Below the pieces are notes generated by a model. That model did not search any database and was not told where the DNA came from. It worked only from the letters and a program-made list of their open reading frames with translations. Positions 6,596 through 15,648 of a stretch of DNA of 64,000 bases are shown one piece after another. The translations under genes were made by a program, and so were the position numbers. Each line of letters opens with the position of its first letter. Position 1 is the first letter of the stretch. The stretch is taken from the NCBI RefSeq assembly GCF_913061305.1, contig NZ_CAJXST010000006.1, forward strand, positions 1 through 64,000, given 5' to 3'. The DNA is from an uncultured Porticoccus sp. GTDB taxonomy: Bacteria; Pseudomonadota; Gammaproteobacteria; Pseudomonadales; Porticoccaceae.

Positions 6596-7948
6596 ATGAA
6601 AAGCAATTTAGACGATAAGCATTTACTAGAACGAGCCCCAGTCAGCAGGATCTTTCTGAAATACGCGCTACCAAGCATCGTCACGATGGTGTTTTTTGGC
6701 GTGCAAAGCCTGGTAGACGGCATCGTAGTGGGAAACCATTTGGGGTCAGACGCTTTGGGTGGGATCAGCATCATCCTGCCGTTTTTCAGCTTTATTATGG
6801 TGTTGGCGCTGATCATCGGCATCGGAAGCCAGACGCTGGTCAGTATGGAACTGGGTCGCCAAAATACAGAAAAGGCGCAGGACGCAATGTCTACTGGCTT
6901 TTGGGCGCTGGTAGCAGTCAGTTTGATGGCAACGGCTTTTCTGCTGCTGTTCACTGAACCGCTGACCACACTGATGGGGGCCGACGAGCGGCTGCTGCCG
7001 TTCTCGCTTGCCTACCTTAAAGGGCTGGTGCCGTTCATATTGCCACTGATGTTATGCTTTTATTCCGATGCCATGCTGAAGGCATTGGGGCATCCCAAGT
7101 TTTCGATGATTATCATGTCACTAAGCGTGCTGATCAATGTGTTACTGACGTTCTATTTTGTGATGAGACTGGAATGGGGCACGACTGGAGCGAGCGTGGC
7201 CACTGGCCTGGCTTTCACCATCGGATTGCTGATTTCCGGCAGTATCACCTTCAATCCCAAACAACGGCTGTCGATGCTGAAGGGTCGTTTCCACCTGCTG
7301 CTCTTGCGCCGTGCCGCTTACAACGGCTCATCCGAAGGTGTATCGGAAACGGCGGTTGCGGTCAGTATTCTGATCATCAATCTCACTGTCGTTCGCCTCT
7401 TGGGGGCTGACGGTGTGGCTGCGTTCGCTGCTATCAACTACGTTAACTTTATGGGTGTTTTGTTGTTCCTCGGTATTTCGGATGGCCTGATCCCGGTGCT
7501 GAGCTACAACTTTGGAGCCGGAAACCACGAGCGGGTCAAGGGATTATTTCGCTTTGCCGCAGTGGTCAATATGAGCATCGGTGTCATGGTGTTTATCGTG
7601 TTGCAGTTACTCGGAAGCCACGCAATGCTGTTGTTCTTCGATAGCAATGAAAGCCAAGCGTTCCAGATCGCATCTGATGGCTTGCACATCTTCGCTTTCG
7701 TGTTTTTAGTGAACGGACTTAACGTGCTGATTATCGCCTATTTTACTGCACTGGGCGAAGCTAAAAACTCCTTCATCATTGCCGTGCTGCGAGGTTTGGT
7801 GTTCTTGCTGATTGGCGTCACGGTGTTACCAATATTTATCGGTATTCATGGTGTCTGGGCGGCAATCCCGCTGGCGGAGTTGCTGGCACTGGGAGTGGCA
7901 CTCCTACTGATTCACAGGACTCACAAAAAATTGTTTTCACCTGTGTAG
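6596..7948 (+). CDS. MATE family efflux transporter (cassette 12)
   Basis: A 450-residue inner-membrane protein with about twelve transmembrane helices in two similar halves, the layout of MATE/NorM-type cation-drug antiporters. The start LLERAPVSRIFLKYALPSIV and the segment MVFFGVQSLVDGIVVGNHLG are typical of the DinF/MepA branch. It should export cationic compounds using a sodium or proton gradient; the substrate is unknown. It is unusually large for an integron cassette but sits between GTTAGGC (6576) and a short attC-like site at 7967. The ATG at 6596 has only a weak ribosome site. Confidence 0.9.
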   Translation: MKSNLDDKHLLERAPVSRIFLKYALPSIVTMVFFGVQSLVDGIVVGNHLGSDALGGISIILPFFSFIMVLALIIGIGSQTLVSMELGRQNTEKAQDAMSTGFWALVAVSLMATAFLLLFTEPLTTLMGADERLLPFSLAYLKGLVPFILPLMLCFYSDAMLKALGHPKFSMIIMSLSVLINVLLTFYFVMRLEWGTTGASVATGLAFTIGLLISGSITFNPKQRLSMLKGRFHLLLLRRAAYNGSSEGVSETAVAVSILIINLTVVRLLGADGVAAFAAINYVNFMGVLLFLGISDGLIPVLSYNFGAGNHERVKGLFRFAAVVNMSIGVMVFIVLQLLGSHAMLLFFDSNESQAFQIASDGLHIFAFVFLVNGLNVLIIAYFTALGEAKNSFIIAVLRGLVFLLIGVTVLPIFIGIHGVWAAIPLAELLALGVALLLIHRTHKKLFSPV

Positions 7949-7966
7949 ATATTTGCCTGACAACAG

Positions 7967-8010
7967 CGTTAACCACGCCCAACTGCGTTGGGTACCGGTT
8001 ACGGTTATGC
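7967..8010. other. short attC-like site of cassette 12
   Basis: GCGTTAAC at 7967-7973 and GTTATGC at 8004-8010 enclose a hairpin CCCAACTGCGTTGGG. At about 44 bp it is shorter than its neighbours, so assignment is tentative. Confidence 0.5.
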
Positions 8011-8150
8011 GCTTTCAGTAGTGATATCGTAATTGTGCAACGAGAAGGGAGTCTAAATATGTACAATGTTTTAGTTGTCCATAACAGGACGGTCAAGTTC
8101 ATTCCGGCCGCGAAAAGCGCGGGCTCTATGGGTCAGCCTACGCGTTGTTT
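8011..8150. other. gene-less terminal cassette with attC-like end (cassette 13)
   Basis: After the short site come about 65 bp with only a tiny frame (ATG 8059, 32 codons, running through the repeat). A last attC-like dyad follows: CCATAAC near 8079-8085 and GTTGTTT at 8144-8150, with GGCCGCG/CGCGGGC arms. It marks the probable right end of the array. The short frame is not accepted as a gene. Confidence 0.5.
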
Positions 8151-8308
8151 CAATTAAAGGGAAAAACCCTGTTACAGTTGGTCAGTCAACACAGTTTGGG
8201 CGAAGATTACACGGACGACCTCAAGGCCAACGGGGCACAATAAAACAATGAATGATCGAGTGCGGCACCGACAATACCGCCGCCGAGACAGGACAGGAGG
8301 CCGCAACT

Positions 8309-9082
8309 ATGCACACACCTGAAATCCCACCTTTGCTCAATTGCCGCGAATGCGCCAGCGGCAAGGCACTGGACTTTGACTTCACCATGGCTTTCCAGCC
8401 CATCGTGGACACCACCAACCGACAAATTTTTGCCCACGAAGCGCTGGTACGCGGACTCAATAACGAATCGGCAGGCCAGGTGTTCAGCCATGTCAACGAC
8501 AGCAACCGCTACCGTTTCGACCAGGTGTGCCGAACCAAGGCCATCAAGCTCGCCTCGCAGCTCGGGGTGCCCGGCTTTTTAAGCATCAACTTCATGCCCA
8601 ATGCCGTCTACCAACCCGAACGGTGCCTAAGCACCACCCTGGCGGCGGCAGAGCTGTACAACTTCCCGGTGGAGCAAATCATTTTCGAAATCACCGAAAG
8701 CGAAAAAGTGGACGACCTGTCCCACCTGCGCATGATCGTCGACCACTACCGCAAGCGCGGCTTCAAGACCGCCATCGACGACTTCGGTGCCGGCTACGCC
8801 GGCCTGAACCTGCTCAGCGAAATCCAGACCGACATTATCAAGCTCGACATGGCCCTGATCCGCAACATCGATCAGGACAGGGTGCGCCAGGCCATTGTGC
8901 GCGGCGTGATGCAGGTCAGCGATGAACTCTCTGCCAAAGTGATCGCCGAAGGCATCGAAACCCGCGAAGAATGGGATACCCTGCAATCTCTCGGCATCGA
9001 GCTGTTCCAGGGCTTCTACTTCGCCAGGCCTGCCTTTCAGACACTGGCCACTGTGGATAACAGCATTTACGACGCCGACTAA
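8309..9082 (+). CDS. EAL domain c-di-GMP phosphodiesterase
   Basis: A 257-residue stand-alone EAL protein that hydrolyses cyclic di-GMP. The ATG at 8309 is chosen because AGGAGG lies eight bases upstream; an upstream ATG (8252) has none. Catalytic signature residues are present: EALVRG (44-49), the Asn in SINFMP, EITES, the DDFGAGYAG loop, the Lys in IIKLD, AEGIET and FQGFYFARP, so it is probably active. A CxxC (NCRECA) at the N-terminus is unusual and may bind metal or sense redox state. It is the first chromosomal gene after the cassette array and ends at a clear terminator. Confidence 0.9.
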   Translation: MHTPEIPPLLNCRECASGKALDFDFTMAFQPIVDTTNRQIFAHEALVRGLNNESAGQVFSHVNDSNRYRFDQVCRTKAIKLASQLGVPGFLSINFMPNAVYQPERCLSTTLAAAELYNFPVEQIIFEITESEKVDDLSHLRMIVDHYRKRGFKTAIDDFGAGYAGLNLLSEIQTDIIKLDMALIRNIDQDRVRQAIVRGVMQVSDELSAKVIAEGIETREEWDTLQSLGIELFQGFYFARPAFQTLATVDNSIYDAD

Positions 9083-9105
9083 GCAGCCCACCTCACTCAA
9101 GCTCG

Positions 9106-9134
9106 GCCCCCTACAGGAAACTGAGGGGGCTTTT
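9106..9134 (+). terminator. intrinsic terminator after the EAL gene
   Basis: GCCCCCT (9106-9112) pairs with AGGGGGC (9124-9130), followed by TTTT. It ends the plus-strand EAL transcript before the convergent GGDEF gene. Confidence 0.8.
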
Positions 9135-9209
9135 CCAATTCTACGGCGAACGCAGAACCTGTTCAGTCCATCCTGTCGAGGCATTAAACGTCCGCATTAC
9201 GAACTGAAT

Positions 9210-10151
9210 TTATACAATTCCGCTGAACTGCTCGACACGATTACGGCCAAGTTTTTTGGCGCTGTACAGTGCATTATCTGCACGCTTGAGGGCATCCTTG
9301 ACACTGTCATTTTGATTATTATCAAGCATGGCCACACCGCCACTGACTGTGCAGTTGATAGCGACCCCATCACTGTGTACAGGTTGGCTTTCTGTAATTG
9401 AACGGACTCGCTCGGCAGTTTGCAGGGCTGTCTGCAGATCGCTTTGTGGTAACAGTATGGTGAACTCTTCACCGCCAATGCGCCCCAGCAAGTCATTATT
9501 CCGTATGGTTTCGAGCCAGCGCTGACAAAGTATCACCAGCACCCGGTCACCGGCGTAATGTCCGTAACGGTCATTGACCTCCTTGAAGTGGTCCACGTCC
9601 AGCATAATAACGGCCAGTGTATGCCCATAGCGTTGCGCCCGCTGCAGCTCTTCTTCAGCGCGTTCGAGAAAATACCCGCGGGTCATGGTTCCCGTCAGTG
9701 GGTCACGCCAGGCGAGGTCTTGCAATAGGGCTTCATTCAGTTTCTGCCGGGTAATATCACGAAAGAACCAGACGCGACCGAGGTAGTTATTCTGATCATC
9801 AAATAAACCGGTTGAATGGCGATCCAGTGTCCGTCCATCATTCAGTTCGATTTCGGCGTGATCGTGCAGCGCCGGGTTATTGTAAAGCTCCTGAATGCGC
9901 TGCAAAAATGCATCGGGGTTCTTTAACTTGCGCAGCGCCGAATCAAGTAAAGGCTCTTCGGACAGGCTTTGGTACATAGCCTGCTCATCAGGGCGGCATT
10001 GTTCTTCTATCTGCCAGACTTCGAGGAATCGCTGGTTATAGGAAATAACCTGCGAGTGCTGATCAACCACCAGAATACCATCCGGCGACGCTTCCTGTAT
10101 GGCGCGCAGTAACGAGCGGGAAAACTGATTGCGACTGTCTTTTGTGTCCAT
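9210..10151 (-). CDS. PAS-GGDEF diguanylate cyclase
   Basis: A 313-residue protein with an N-terminal PAS fold (about 15-135, SPDGILVVDQHSQVISYN) and a C-terminal GGDEF domain (about 145-310). The active-site loop is GGEEF (226-230), a functional variant. The inhibitory RxxD site is intact five residues before it (RNND, 217-220), so product feedback is expected. No membrane segment, so it is a cytosolic sensor of an unknown signal. It is convergent with the EAL gene and divergent from a second cyclase at 10566. Confidence 0.9.
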   Translation of the reverse strand: MDTKDSRNQFSRSLLRAIQEASPDGILVVDQHSQVISYNQRFLEVWQIEEQCRPDEQAMYQSLSEEPLLDSALRKLKNPDAFLQRIQELYNNPALHDHAEIELNDGRTLDRHSTGLFDDQNNYLGRVWFFRDITRQKLNEALLQDLAWRDPLTGTMTRGYFLERAEEELQRAQRYGHTLAVIMLDVDHFKEVNDRYGHYAGDRVLVILCQRWLETIRNNDLLGRIGGEEFTILLPQSDLQTALQTAERVRSITESQPVHSDGVAINCTVSGGVAMLDNNQNDSVKDALKRADNALYSAKKLGRNRVEQFSGIV

Positions 10152-10565
10152 ATAAGATTGGAATTGACGTTCTCATTGGCGAGAGAGCTGTGGATTTTTA
10201 TTCTACTCCCCCGGTTTACCCAGACCAATCGCTTATCGGGCAATGTAGATAGCAGGGGCCAAGCTCCTCCCCAGTGGCAGAGATCACCCGTCAAATCCAT
10301 AGAGAGATTGCGCCTAAGGCCTGTTTACACAAATTTGATTATCGCGACGGATGGTCCTCTCCGCTCAAAACCGCACAGACCTTTCTATCCATCCAGGTCA
10401 TATTAAGCGGCTCAGAACTGCTAACTAACTGTTCTAAAAAATATTTTATGATTGCCTCCAGATTTATTTACACCGAACTAAAGGGATCGAGCCCTTTGCA
10501 GGCTTTTTTACCACCCTCCGGTGAGATCAGTCTACAATCAGGCTACGTAAACCGGAGTCCGCCCT
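10152..10565. other. divergent intergenic region between two cyclase genes
   Basis: About 410 bp between divergent GGDEF genes. It must hold both promoters, but I see no clear operator. A small hairpin, AAAGGG-ATCGA-GCCCTTT, lies near 10480-10498 before CTTTTTT. Frames here are short and unlike proteins. Confidence 0.5.
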
Positions 10566-11429
10566 ATGGCCGTTGACCTGAAAGCGCTCTATCCCAAACT
10601 GATCAATCTGATGCTGGACACGGTATTCGTGGTTGATAACGACAACCAGATCGTCTTTGTGAATAGTGCCTGCGAAACATTGCTGGGTTACCATGCCGAC
10701 GAGCTGATCGGCACGCGAATCACCGACTACATGCATCCTGACGACCGGGCGGCCACACGCGCCTCCATTCTCCGGGTCATGAACGGCCAACCCCACATCG
10801 ATTTCCGTAACCGTTATATCCGCAAGGATGGCGCTATCGTACACATCCTGTGGTCTGCCCGCTGGTCCGAGGAGGAGGGTGTACGGATCGGGGTCGCGCG
10901 GGATGTGACGGCTCTCAGGCAGGCCGAGGCGGAATTACGTTTCCTCGCCCATCACGACCCACTGACGGAACTGACTAACCGGGCGCTGTTCTATGATCGA
11001 CTGGACTCGGCTCTGCGTGTAGCCCACCGCCACCAAAGCAGCCTGGCCGTGCTGTTTGTGGATATCAATGACTTCAAGATTATCAATGATATCCATGGAC
11101 ATGCGGTGGGTGATCGTGTGCTCTGTGCAATTGCACATCGACTGGAAAGCTGTGTGCGTGAGACAGATACCGTGGCCCGGATGGGCGGCGATGAGTTCAC
11201 TGTGCTGTTGACGGACATCCAGTCGGCGGATGCCGTTTTCGAGAAGGTGGGACAGATTAACGCAATCATGGCCGAGCCATTGGGAGCCGAACTCGAAGTG
11301 GTCAGAATGCCGACCTGTAGTATCGGTGTCGCCTGCTACCCCCTGGATGGGGAGAATGCCGATGCCCTGCTGAGTTATGCAGATAACAATATGTACCAGA
11401 TGAAAAGGCATCGTTCAGCAAACGGCTAA
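10566..11429 (+). CDS. PAS-GGDEF diguanylate cyclase
   Basis: A 287-residue cytosolic cyclase: PAS (about 10-115) then GGDEF (about 125-285). The active site is GGDEF at 207-211, with the feedback RxxD site (RETD, 198-201). The ATG follows a CGGAG site. Its PAS domain is strikingly like the start of the PAS-GAF-GGDEF protein at 37945 (RYIRKDG, IVHI, WSARWS blocks at the same positions), so the two are paralogues and may answer the same kind of signal. Confidence 0.92.
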   Translation: MAVDLKALYPKLINLMLDTVFVVDNDNQIVFVNSACETLLGYHADELIGTRITDYMHPDDRAATRASILRVMNGQPHIDFRNRYIRKDGAIVHILWSARWSEEEGVRIGVARDVTALRQAEAELRFLAHHDPLTELTNRALFYDRLDSALRVAHRHQSSLAVLFVDINDFKIINDIHGHAVGDRVLCAIAHRLESCVRETDTVARMGGDEFTVLLTDIQSADAVFEKVGQINAIMAEPLGAELEVVRMPTCSIGVACYPLDGENADALLSYADNNMYQMKRHRSANG

Positions 11430-11658
11430 CAGTTAAATAGGTGATAACGATTATTTTTTAACCATTTTCACCGCGAGACTGACACGCTGTACTTTTTAGT
11501 GGTCAACTTATCCCGAATCAGTAAAATTTAACGCTATTACCCCGAAACCAAATACCCTTGATCTAGAATAATCGTTACGGCCTTTTTAATGGCCAATTGA
11601 TCGCCTATTGGCAGCCAACTTTCACAGCAGAACAGCACTTGGGGTAAGTTTACCTGTC

Positions 11659-12144
11659 ATGTACAAAGTTTTAATAATCGGCTTGCTGATTTGCCAGCTG
11701 GCTATGTCTGATGAGCGGTTTCTTGCAGATAGTGTGCTGGTCGACAAGTCAGAGAGAAAGCTCTATCTGCTTCGGGATGGCATCAAGTACCGGGAGTATT
11801 CCATCGCTCTGGGACCCAGACCCCGCGGCCACAAGCTGCATGCTGGGGATGAGCGGACGCCTGAGGGACGCTATATTCTGGATTTCAAGACTGAAAAAAG
11901 TGATTATTACAAGGCCATTCATATTTCCTATCCTAATGAGCAGGATATCAAGCGGGCTTTGGACATTGGGGCACCGCCCGGAGGTTCAATCATGATCCAT
12001 GGCATGCCAAATAATACGACGTTGCCTCCCGAGCTGATTCAGAAATTCAACTGGACCGATGGCTGTATTGCGGTGACCAATGCGGATATGGATGAAATCT
12101 GGCCGGCCATTAAGCCGGGAACACCTATTGATATTCGTCCCTAA
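11659..12144 (+). CDS. YkuD-type L,D-transpeptidase, exported
   Basis: A 161-residue cell-wall enzyme. ATG 11659 is preferred because it opens a signal peptide directly (VLIIGLLICQLAMS); an upstream start at 11608 adds an implausible extension. The YkuD domain has the His of IMIHG and the catalytic Cys in WTDGCIAVTN. Such enzymes make 3-3 peptidoglycan cross-links or attach lipoproteins to the wall. The next gene, another L,D-transpeptidase, starts at the stop codon or 30 bp later, so they form an operon. Confidence 0.85.
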   Translation: MYKVLIIGLLICQLAMSDERFLADSVLVDKSERKLYLLRDGIKYREYSIALGPRPRGHKLHAGDERTPEGRYILDFKTEKSDYYKAIHISYPNEQDIKRALDIGAPPGGSIMIHGMPNNTTLPPELIQKFNWTDGCIAVTNADMDEIWPAIKPGTPIDIRP

Positions 12145-12173
12145 TGGCAGCTTGGCAGCCAATTCAGGTAACC

Positions 12174-13175
12174 ATGACAAGCGCCAGGGCCTTTGGTCTC
12201 CTGTTAGTTGCTCTTTGTTGCCTGCCCTGCCTGGCTGAGAACCGGCATATCCTGACATCAGAGACCAATACGGATCTGGTGGGCAGTAACAGCAGCACCT
12301 ACATATCAAGAGAAGAGACGCTGATTGATATCGCAGTACGATATCAGTTGGGATACAACATGATCCGATCGGCAAATCCGGATGTCGACGCCTGGCTTCC
12401 CGATGACGGGAGCAAAGTATTATTGCCGTTCAGTGTCATTTTGCCGGATGCGCCACGCAAAGGCATTGTCATCAATACAGCGGAAATGCGCCTTTATTTT
12501 TACCACGGGGATGAGCAGAATCAAAACACCGTGACGGTTTACCCCATCAGCGTGGGTCGCAGGGACTGGGCGACACCGCTGACTGAAACCCGCATCACCC
12601 TGCGAGTTGAACAGCCATCCTGGTATCCCCCCGAAAGTATCCGTGCGGAACACGCCGCCCGGGGAGATTTACTGCCTAAAGTCGTGCCCGCTGGCCCGGA
12701 CAACCCTCTGGGCGACTATTTGCTGGCACTGGATGTTCCCAGTTACTTTATCCACGGTACGAACAAACGTTTTGGCATTGGTATGCAGGTCACCCACGGC
12801 TGCATTCGGATGTACCCCGAACATATTGAAGAACTCTATAACCTCGCGCCGGTTAATACGCCTGTCACCATCGTCAATCAGCCCTATAAAATCGGCTGGA
12901 AAGACGAAAAGCTTTACCTGGAGGTACATCATCCACTGGAACTTGATGGCGAGGTACAGGAGGAAAACCGAACAGGGGTTGTCGATAAGCTGACATCGAT
13001 GCTGGAGAAACAGCCGGAGGTTCTGATTGACTGGAACAGGGTCGATATTGCAATAACAAAAGCTACGGGTATGCCCGTGCTGGTGGGAATACAGCCACAT
13101 TCATTATCAGATTTTGAGTATTATCGAAATCATATCCGGTCAGACCACTCAAACCGACCGGATATGACTGAGTAA
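12174..13175 (+). CDS. ErfK/YbiS-type L,D-transpeptidase with N-terminal LysM-like region
   Basis: About 333 residues if started at ATG 12174, which has a weak AGG site and puts the signal peptide (FGLLLVALCCLPCLA) at the very start. ATG 12144, overlapping the upstream stop codon, is the alternative. A LysM-like segment (REETLIDIAVRYQLGYNMIRSANP) is followed by a YkuD domain with FIHGT and the active site THGCIRMYPE. This is the architecture of ErfK/YbiS/YcfS enzymes, which attach Braun lipoprotein to peptidoglycan. An Lpp-like gene lies directly downstream on the other strand, which supports that role. Confidence 0.88.
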   Translation: MTSARAFGLLLVALCCLPCLAENRHILTSETNTDLVGSNSSTYISREETLIDIAVRYQLGYNMIRSANPDVDAWLPDDGSKVLLPFSVILPDAPRKGIVINTAEMRLYFYHGDEQNQNTVTVYPISVGRRDWATPLTETRITLRVEQPSWYPPESIRAEHAARGDLLPKVVPAGPDNPLGDYLLALDVPSYFIHGTNKRFGIGMQVTHGCIRMYPEHIEELYNLAPVNTPVTIVNQPYKIGWKDEKLYLEVHHPLELDGEVQEENRTGVVDKLTSMLEKQPEVLIDWNRVDIAITKATGMPVLVGIQPHSLSDFEYYRNHIRSDHSNRPDMTE

Positions 13176-13180
13176 ATGGA

Positions 13181-13456
13181 CTACTTTTCCATTGCCTTTT
13201 TAAAGGCCCGGTCAATTTTCTCGTTCGCTTCGTATGCTGATGTTTTTGCTTCGTCAGCGGTACTTTGGGCATTGGCAGCAGCTTTATTTGCAGCATCAGC
13301 TGACCGCTGGGCATCGACGGCGGCCCTGTTTGCTTCGGCAGCAGAGCGCTGAGCTTCCTGGGCCATTGCCCTGACCTCATCTACCGATGAGTTGCTTGCA
13401 CAACCAGTGACAGCCACCATCATCAGAACAGGTAAAAACTTTACTAAAGATTTCAT
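13181..13456 (-). CDS. Lpp/OprI-like alanine-zipper outer-membrane lipoprotein
   Basis: A 91-residue lipoprotein. The signal peptide ends in the lipobox VTGC (Cys 19). The mature part is one long coiled coil of Ala-rich heptads (AAEANRAAVDAQRSADAANK pattern), which trimerises in OprI/Lpp proteins. The last residue is Lys (KKAMEK), the residue that L,D-transpeptidases link to the cell wall in Braun lipoprotein. It is convergent with, and five bases from, the ErfK-like gene, so enzyme and likely substrate are neighbours. Highly expressed in related species. Confidence 0.85.
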   Translation of the reverse strand: MKSLVKFLPVLMMVAVTGCASNSSVDEVRAMAQEAQRSAAEANRAAVDAQRSADAANKAAANAQSTADEAKTSAYEANEKIDRAFKKAMEK

Positions 13457-13638
13457 GAAGCTCTCCTTACTGAAGAAAAAACAAGTCAGATCTACACGGG
13501 GGTTATTACTTTTAAAGTATGGATGCAGGATTTACCACTTGCAAACCCTGTTACTTATCAACTTGATTTGAATTAATTATCAGGTTCATATTCATGGTGT
13601 ACTGACATAAGAAACACATAACAGCTACAGAGGTACCG

Positions 13639-13650
13639 CCACGTACGTGG
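13639..13650. promoter_or_regulatory. perfect 12-bp palindrome upstream of the DUF2235 gene
   Basis: CCACGTACGTGG is a perfect palindrome 34 bp before the DUF2235 start. It could be an operator, but no partner regulator is nearby and no -35/-10 pair was placed with confidence. Confidence 0.3.
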
Positions 13651-13683
13651 TGAAGCCCCATTATTGCGACGGTAGGAAACCCT

Positions 13684-14736
13684 ATGGCAAAACAACGATT
13701 GATTATGCTGTTCGACGGGACCTGGAACGATCCCGAAGATCAAACAAATGTTTATCGTATCTCGCGCTGCCTTCATGATTATGACGGCGATATGCGACAA
13801 CGCTTTTTCTACAACGCCGGTGTTGGCACATCGAAGCTGGAGCGCTTCAGAGGCGGCGTGTTCGGTTACGGTCTTAGCAAAAATTTGCTGGCGGGATACG
13901 AGTGGCTTGCAAAACGCTACACCGATGGCGAGGAAATCTGGATATTCGGTTTCAGTCGTGGAGCCTATACGGCAAGAAGTCTCGTTGGGTTAATCCGCAA
14001 ATGTGGATTACTGCATATCGTCACCCCGGGCTTGCTGGAAAAAGCTGAAAGTATCTACCGGGATGAAAGCCTCTCTCCAGATGCTGACGTCTGCAAGGAT
14101 TTCAGGGAACGCTACAGCCGAAGTCCGAGGATCCACTTCATCGGCGTATGGGATACCGTCGGCGCACTGGGGGTGCCCGGTACTGTCCTTTCCGAAAGGG
14201 GGAAGTACTCGTGGCACGATACCGAACTCTCCAGCATTGTGGATTATGCTTACCATGCGGTTGCACTGGATGAGCACAGGGCGGCCTACGACGTACCGCT
14301 GTGGACCAGTACCGATGGAAACAAAAAACAGCGTAATCTGGAGGTGGAACAACGCTGGTTTATTGGCGCCCACGCGAATGTGGGCGGCGGCTATGGTGCC
14401 AAGGATTCACTTGCCGATATTCCGTTGCAATGGATTCTGGAGAAAGCTGAGAAAGCAGGGCTGAAGCTAGATCCATTCAAGGCTGCCGACGACGCATGGC
14501 AAACCGAGCCAAAAGACTCCTTCAAGGAATTCCTGAACGGCGCCTACGCGTGGTTCCGCAAAATCAAAGGCGAGGGAGATGGCCGGTTCTGCAGAAGATA
14601 TTCCGAGGGTATAAACGGACACCCTGCGGTCAATATTTCGGTTGATAACAGTGTCTGGAAGCGCTGGAAAGATGCCAGGTTTAACTATCGACCACGCACC
14701 CTGACCGATGCCGACCAGTGCCCTCCGGAGCAATAA
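13684..14736 (+). CDS. DUF2235 alpha/beta-hydrolase-like protein
   Basis: A 350-residue protein of the DUF2235 family, a group that includes Tle1-type phospholipase effectors of type VI secretion. It has LFDGTWN (residues 9-15), the nucleophile elbow GFSRGA (89-94) and the GVWDTVGALG strand with its Asp. A later His (VALDEH or GAHANVGGG) would complete the triad. No signal peptide is present and no type VI secretion or immunity gene is nearby, so a housekeeping role is just as likely. The ATG follows a GGTAGGA site. Confidence 0.85.
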   Translation: MAKQRLIMLFDGTWNDPEDQTNVYRISRCLHDYDGDMRQRFFYNAGVGTSKLERFRGGVFGYGLSKNLLAGYEWLAKRYTDGEEIWIFGFSRGAYTARSLVGLIRKCGLLHIVTPGLLEKAESIYRDESLSPDADVCKDFRERYSRSPRIHFIGVWDTVGALGVPGTVLSERGKYSWHDTELSSIVDYAYHAVALDEHRAAYDVPLWTSTDGNKKQRNLEVEQRWFIGAHANVGGGYGAKDSLADIPLQWILEKAEKAGLKLDPFKAADDAWQTEPKDSFKEFLNGAYAWFRKIKGEGDGRFCRRYSEGINGHPAVNISVDNSVWKRWKDARFNYRPRTLTDADQCPPEQ

Positions 14737-14878
14737 GTTGCAACCTCGTCGTGACCCGATGGAGCCACTCCCACATCGTTATTGATGTGCAGACCAACGG
14801 GGCTTCGGGCTCTGCTTCTGCATCACAGCAGTTCGAAACGACGACTTAACAACTGTCGCTTGGCCAAATGGACATCAT

Positions 14879-15607
14879 ATGGACATATCACTGGTTTCAA
14901 CAATTATTATTCTTGGCACTGCCGCCGGGATCTGTATCCCCGTAGGTGGACTTATCGCGAGTTTCGAGCATATTCGACCCAATTGGCTCGAACAGGAATT
15001 TCGACATTTTCTGATTGCCTTCGGTGGCGGCATTCTTCTGGGGGCCGTTTCTGTCGTTCTGGTTCCAGAAGGAACCGCATTTATGAGTGATTCTGTATTT
15101 TCAATTCCTGTTGTCCTCGCCGGTGGTCTCACGTTCTTTCTCATTGAGCGATTACTCGATTTAAGGCGGAGGGAGTCTCCCCAATTGATGGCGATGGTCC
15201 TGGACTACGTGCCCGAAGCTATCGCATTGGGAGGGCTAATCGCTCTGGGATCACCTGTTGCTCCGTTACTGGCATTGCTGATTGGTTTACAAAACCTGCC
15301 AGAGGGATTTAACGCCTACAGGGAGCTTAAATCTCAAAATAATACCTCTCCCCAAAAAACGTTGCTGACAATGAGCCTCCTGGTTCCCGTAGGGCCGTTG
15401 GCGGGAATTACTGGTTATTCATTTCTCTCGGAGCACGAGCCCATCATGGGGGCGATCATGCTATTTTCAGCTGGCGGCATTCTTTATCTGATTTTCCAGG
15501 ATATCGCGCCACAATCGCGATTGAAAAAACACTGGGCACCGCCCCTGGGTGCCGTGCTTGGGTTTTGCTTTGCACTATTTGCTGAAATGTTGACACATAC
15601 CGCTTAA
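14879..15607 (+). CDS. ZIP-like metal transporter, divergent
   Basis: A 242-residue inner-membrane protein with about eight helices. The ZIP signatures occur in altered form: [11 protein letters not shown] and [11 protein letters not shown] replace the usual HNxPEG-type metal sites, with the first His changed to Gln. It may carry zinc, manganese or iron, or have diverged to another role. The sugE gene follows 55 bp later on the same strand, but the spacer has a possible riboswitch, so co-transcription is uncertain. Confidence 0.7.
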   Translation: MDISLVSTIIILGTAAGICIPVGGLIASFEHIRPNWLEQEFRHFLIAFGGGILLGAVSVVLVPEGTAFMSDSVFSIPVVLAGGLTFFLIERLLDLRRRESPQLMAMVLDYVPEAIALGGLIALGSPVAPLLALLIGLQNLPEGFNAYRELKSQNNTSPQKTLLTMSLLVPVGPLAGITGYSFLSEHEPIMGAIMLFSAGGILYLIFQDIAPQSRLKKHWAPPLGAVLGFCFALFAEMLTHTA

Positions 15608-15648
15608 CGAGCCACGGTTCTCGCCCCTGCAGACCGGGACGACCCCAC
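15608..15648 (+). promoter_or_regulatory. possible degenerate guanidine-II (mini-ykkC) riboswitch
   Basis: Two small hairpins upstream of sugE each present an ACGR loop: CGAG..ACGG..CTCG (15608-15623, with two unpaired positions next to the loop) and GGG-ACGA-CCC (15636-15645). Paired ACGR-loop hairpins define the guanidine-II riboswitch, which typically controls SugE/Gdx exporters. The stems here are weak, so this is a tentative call resting mainly on context. Confidence 0.3.

Noticed and set aside
8059-8157. 32-codon frame in the last cassette
   Set aside because: It reads through the attC-like repeat and has no protein-like features.
13684-14736. Type VI secretion lipase effector
   Set aside because: DUF2235 likeness is real, but no VgrG, PAAR or immunity gene lies nearby, so an effector role is not supported.
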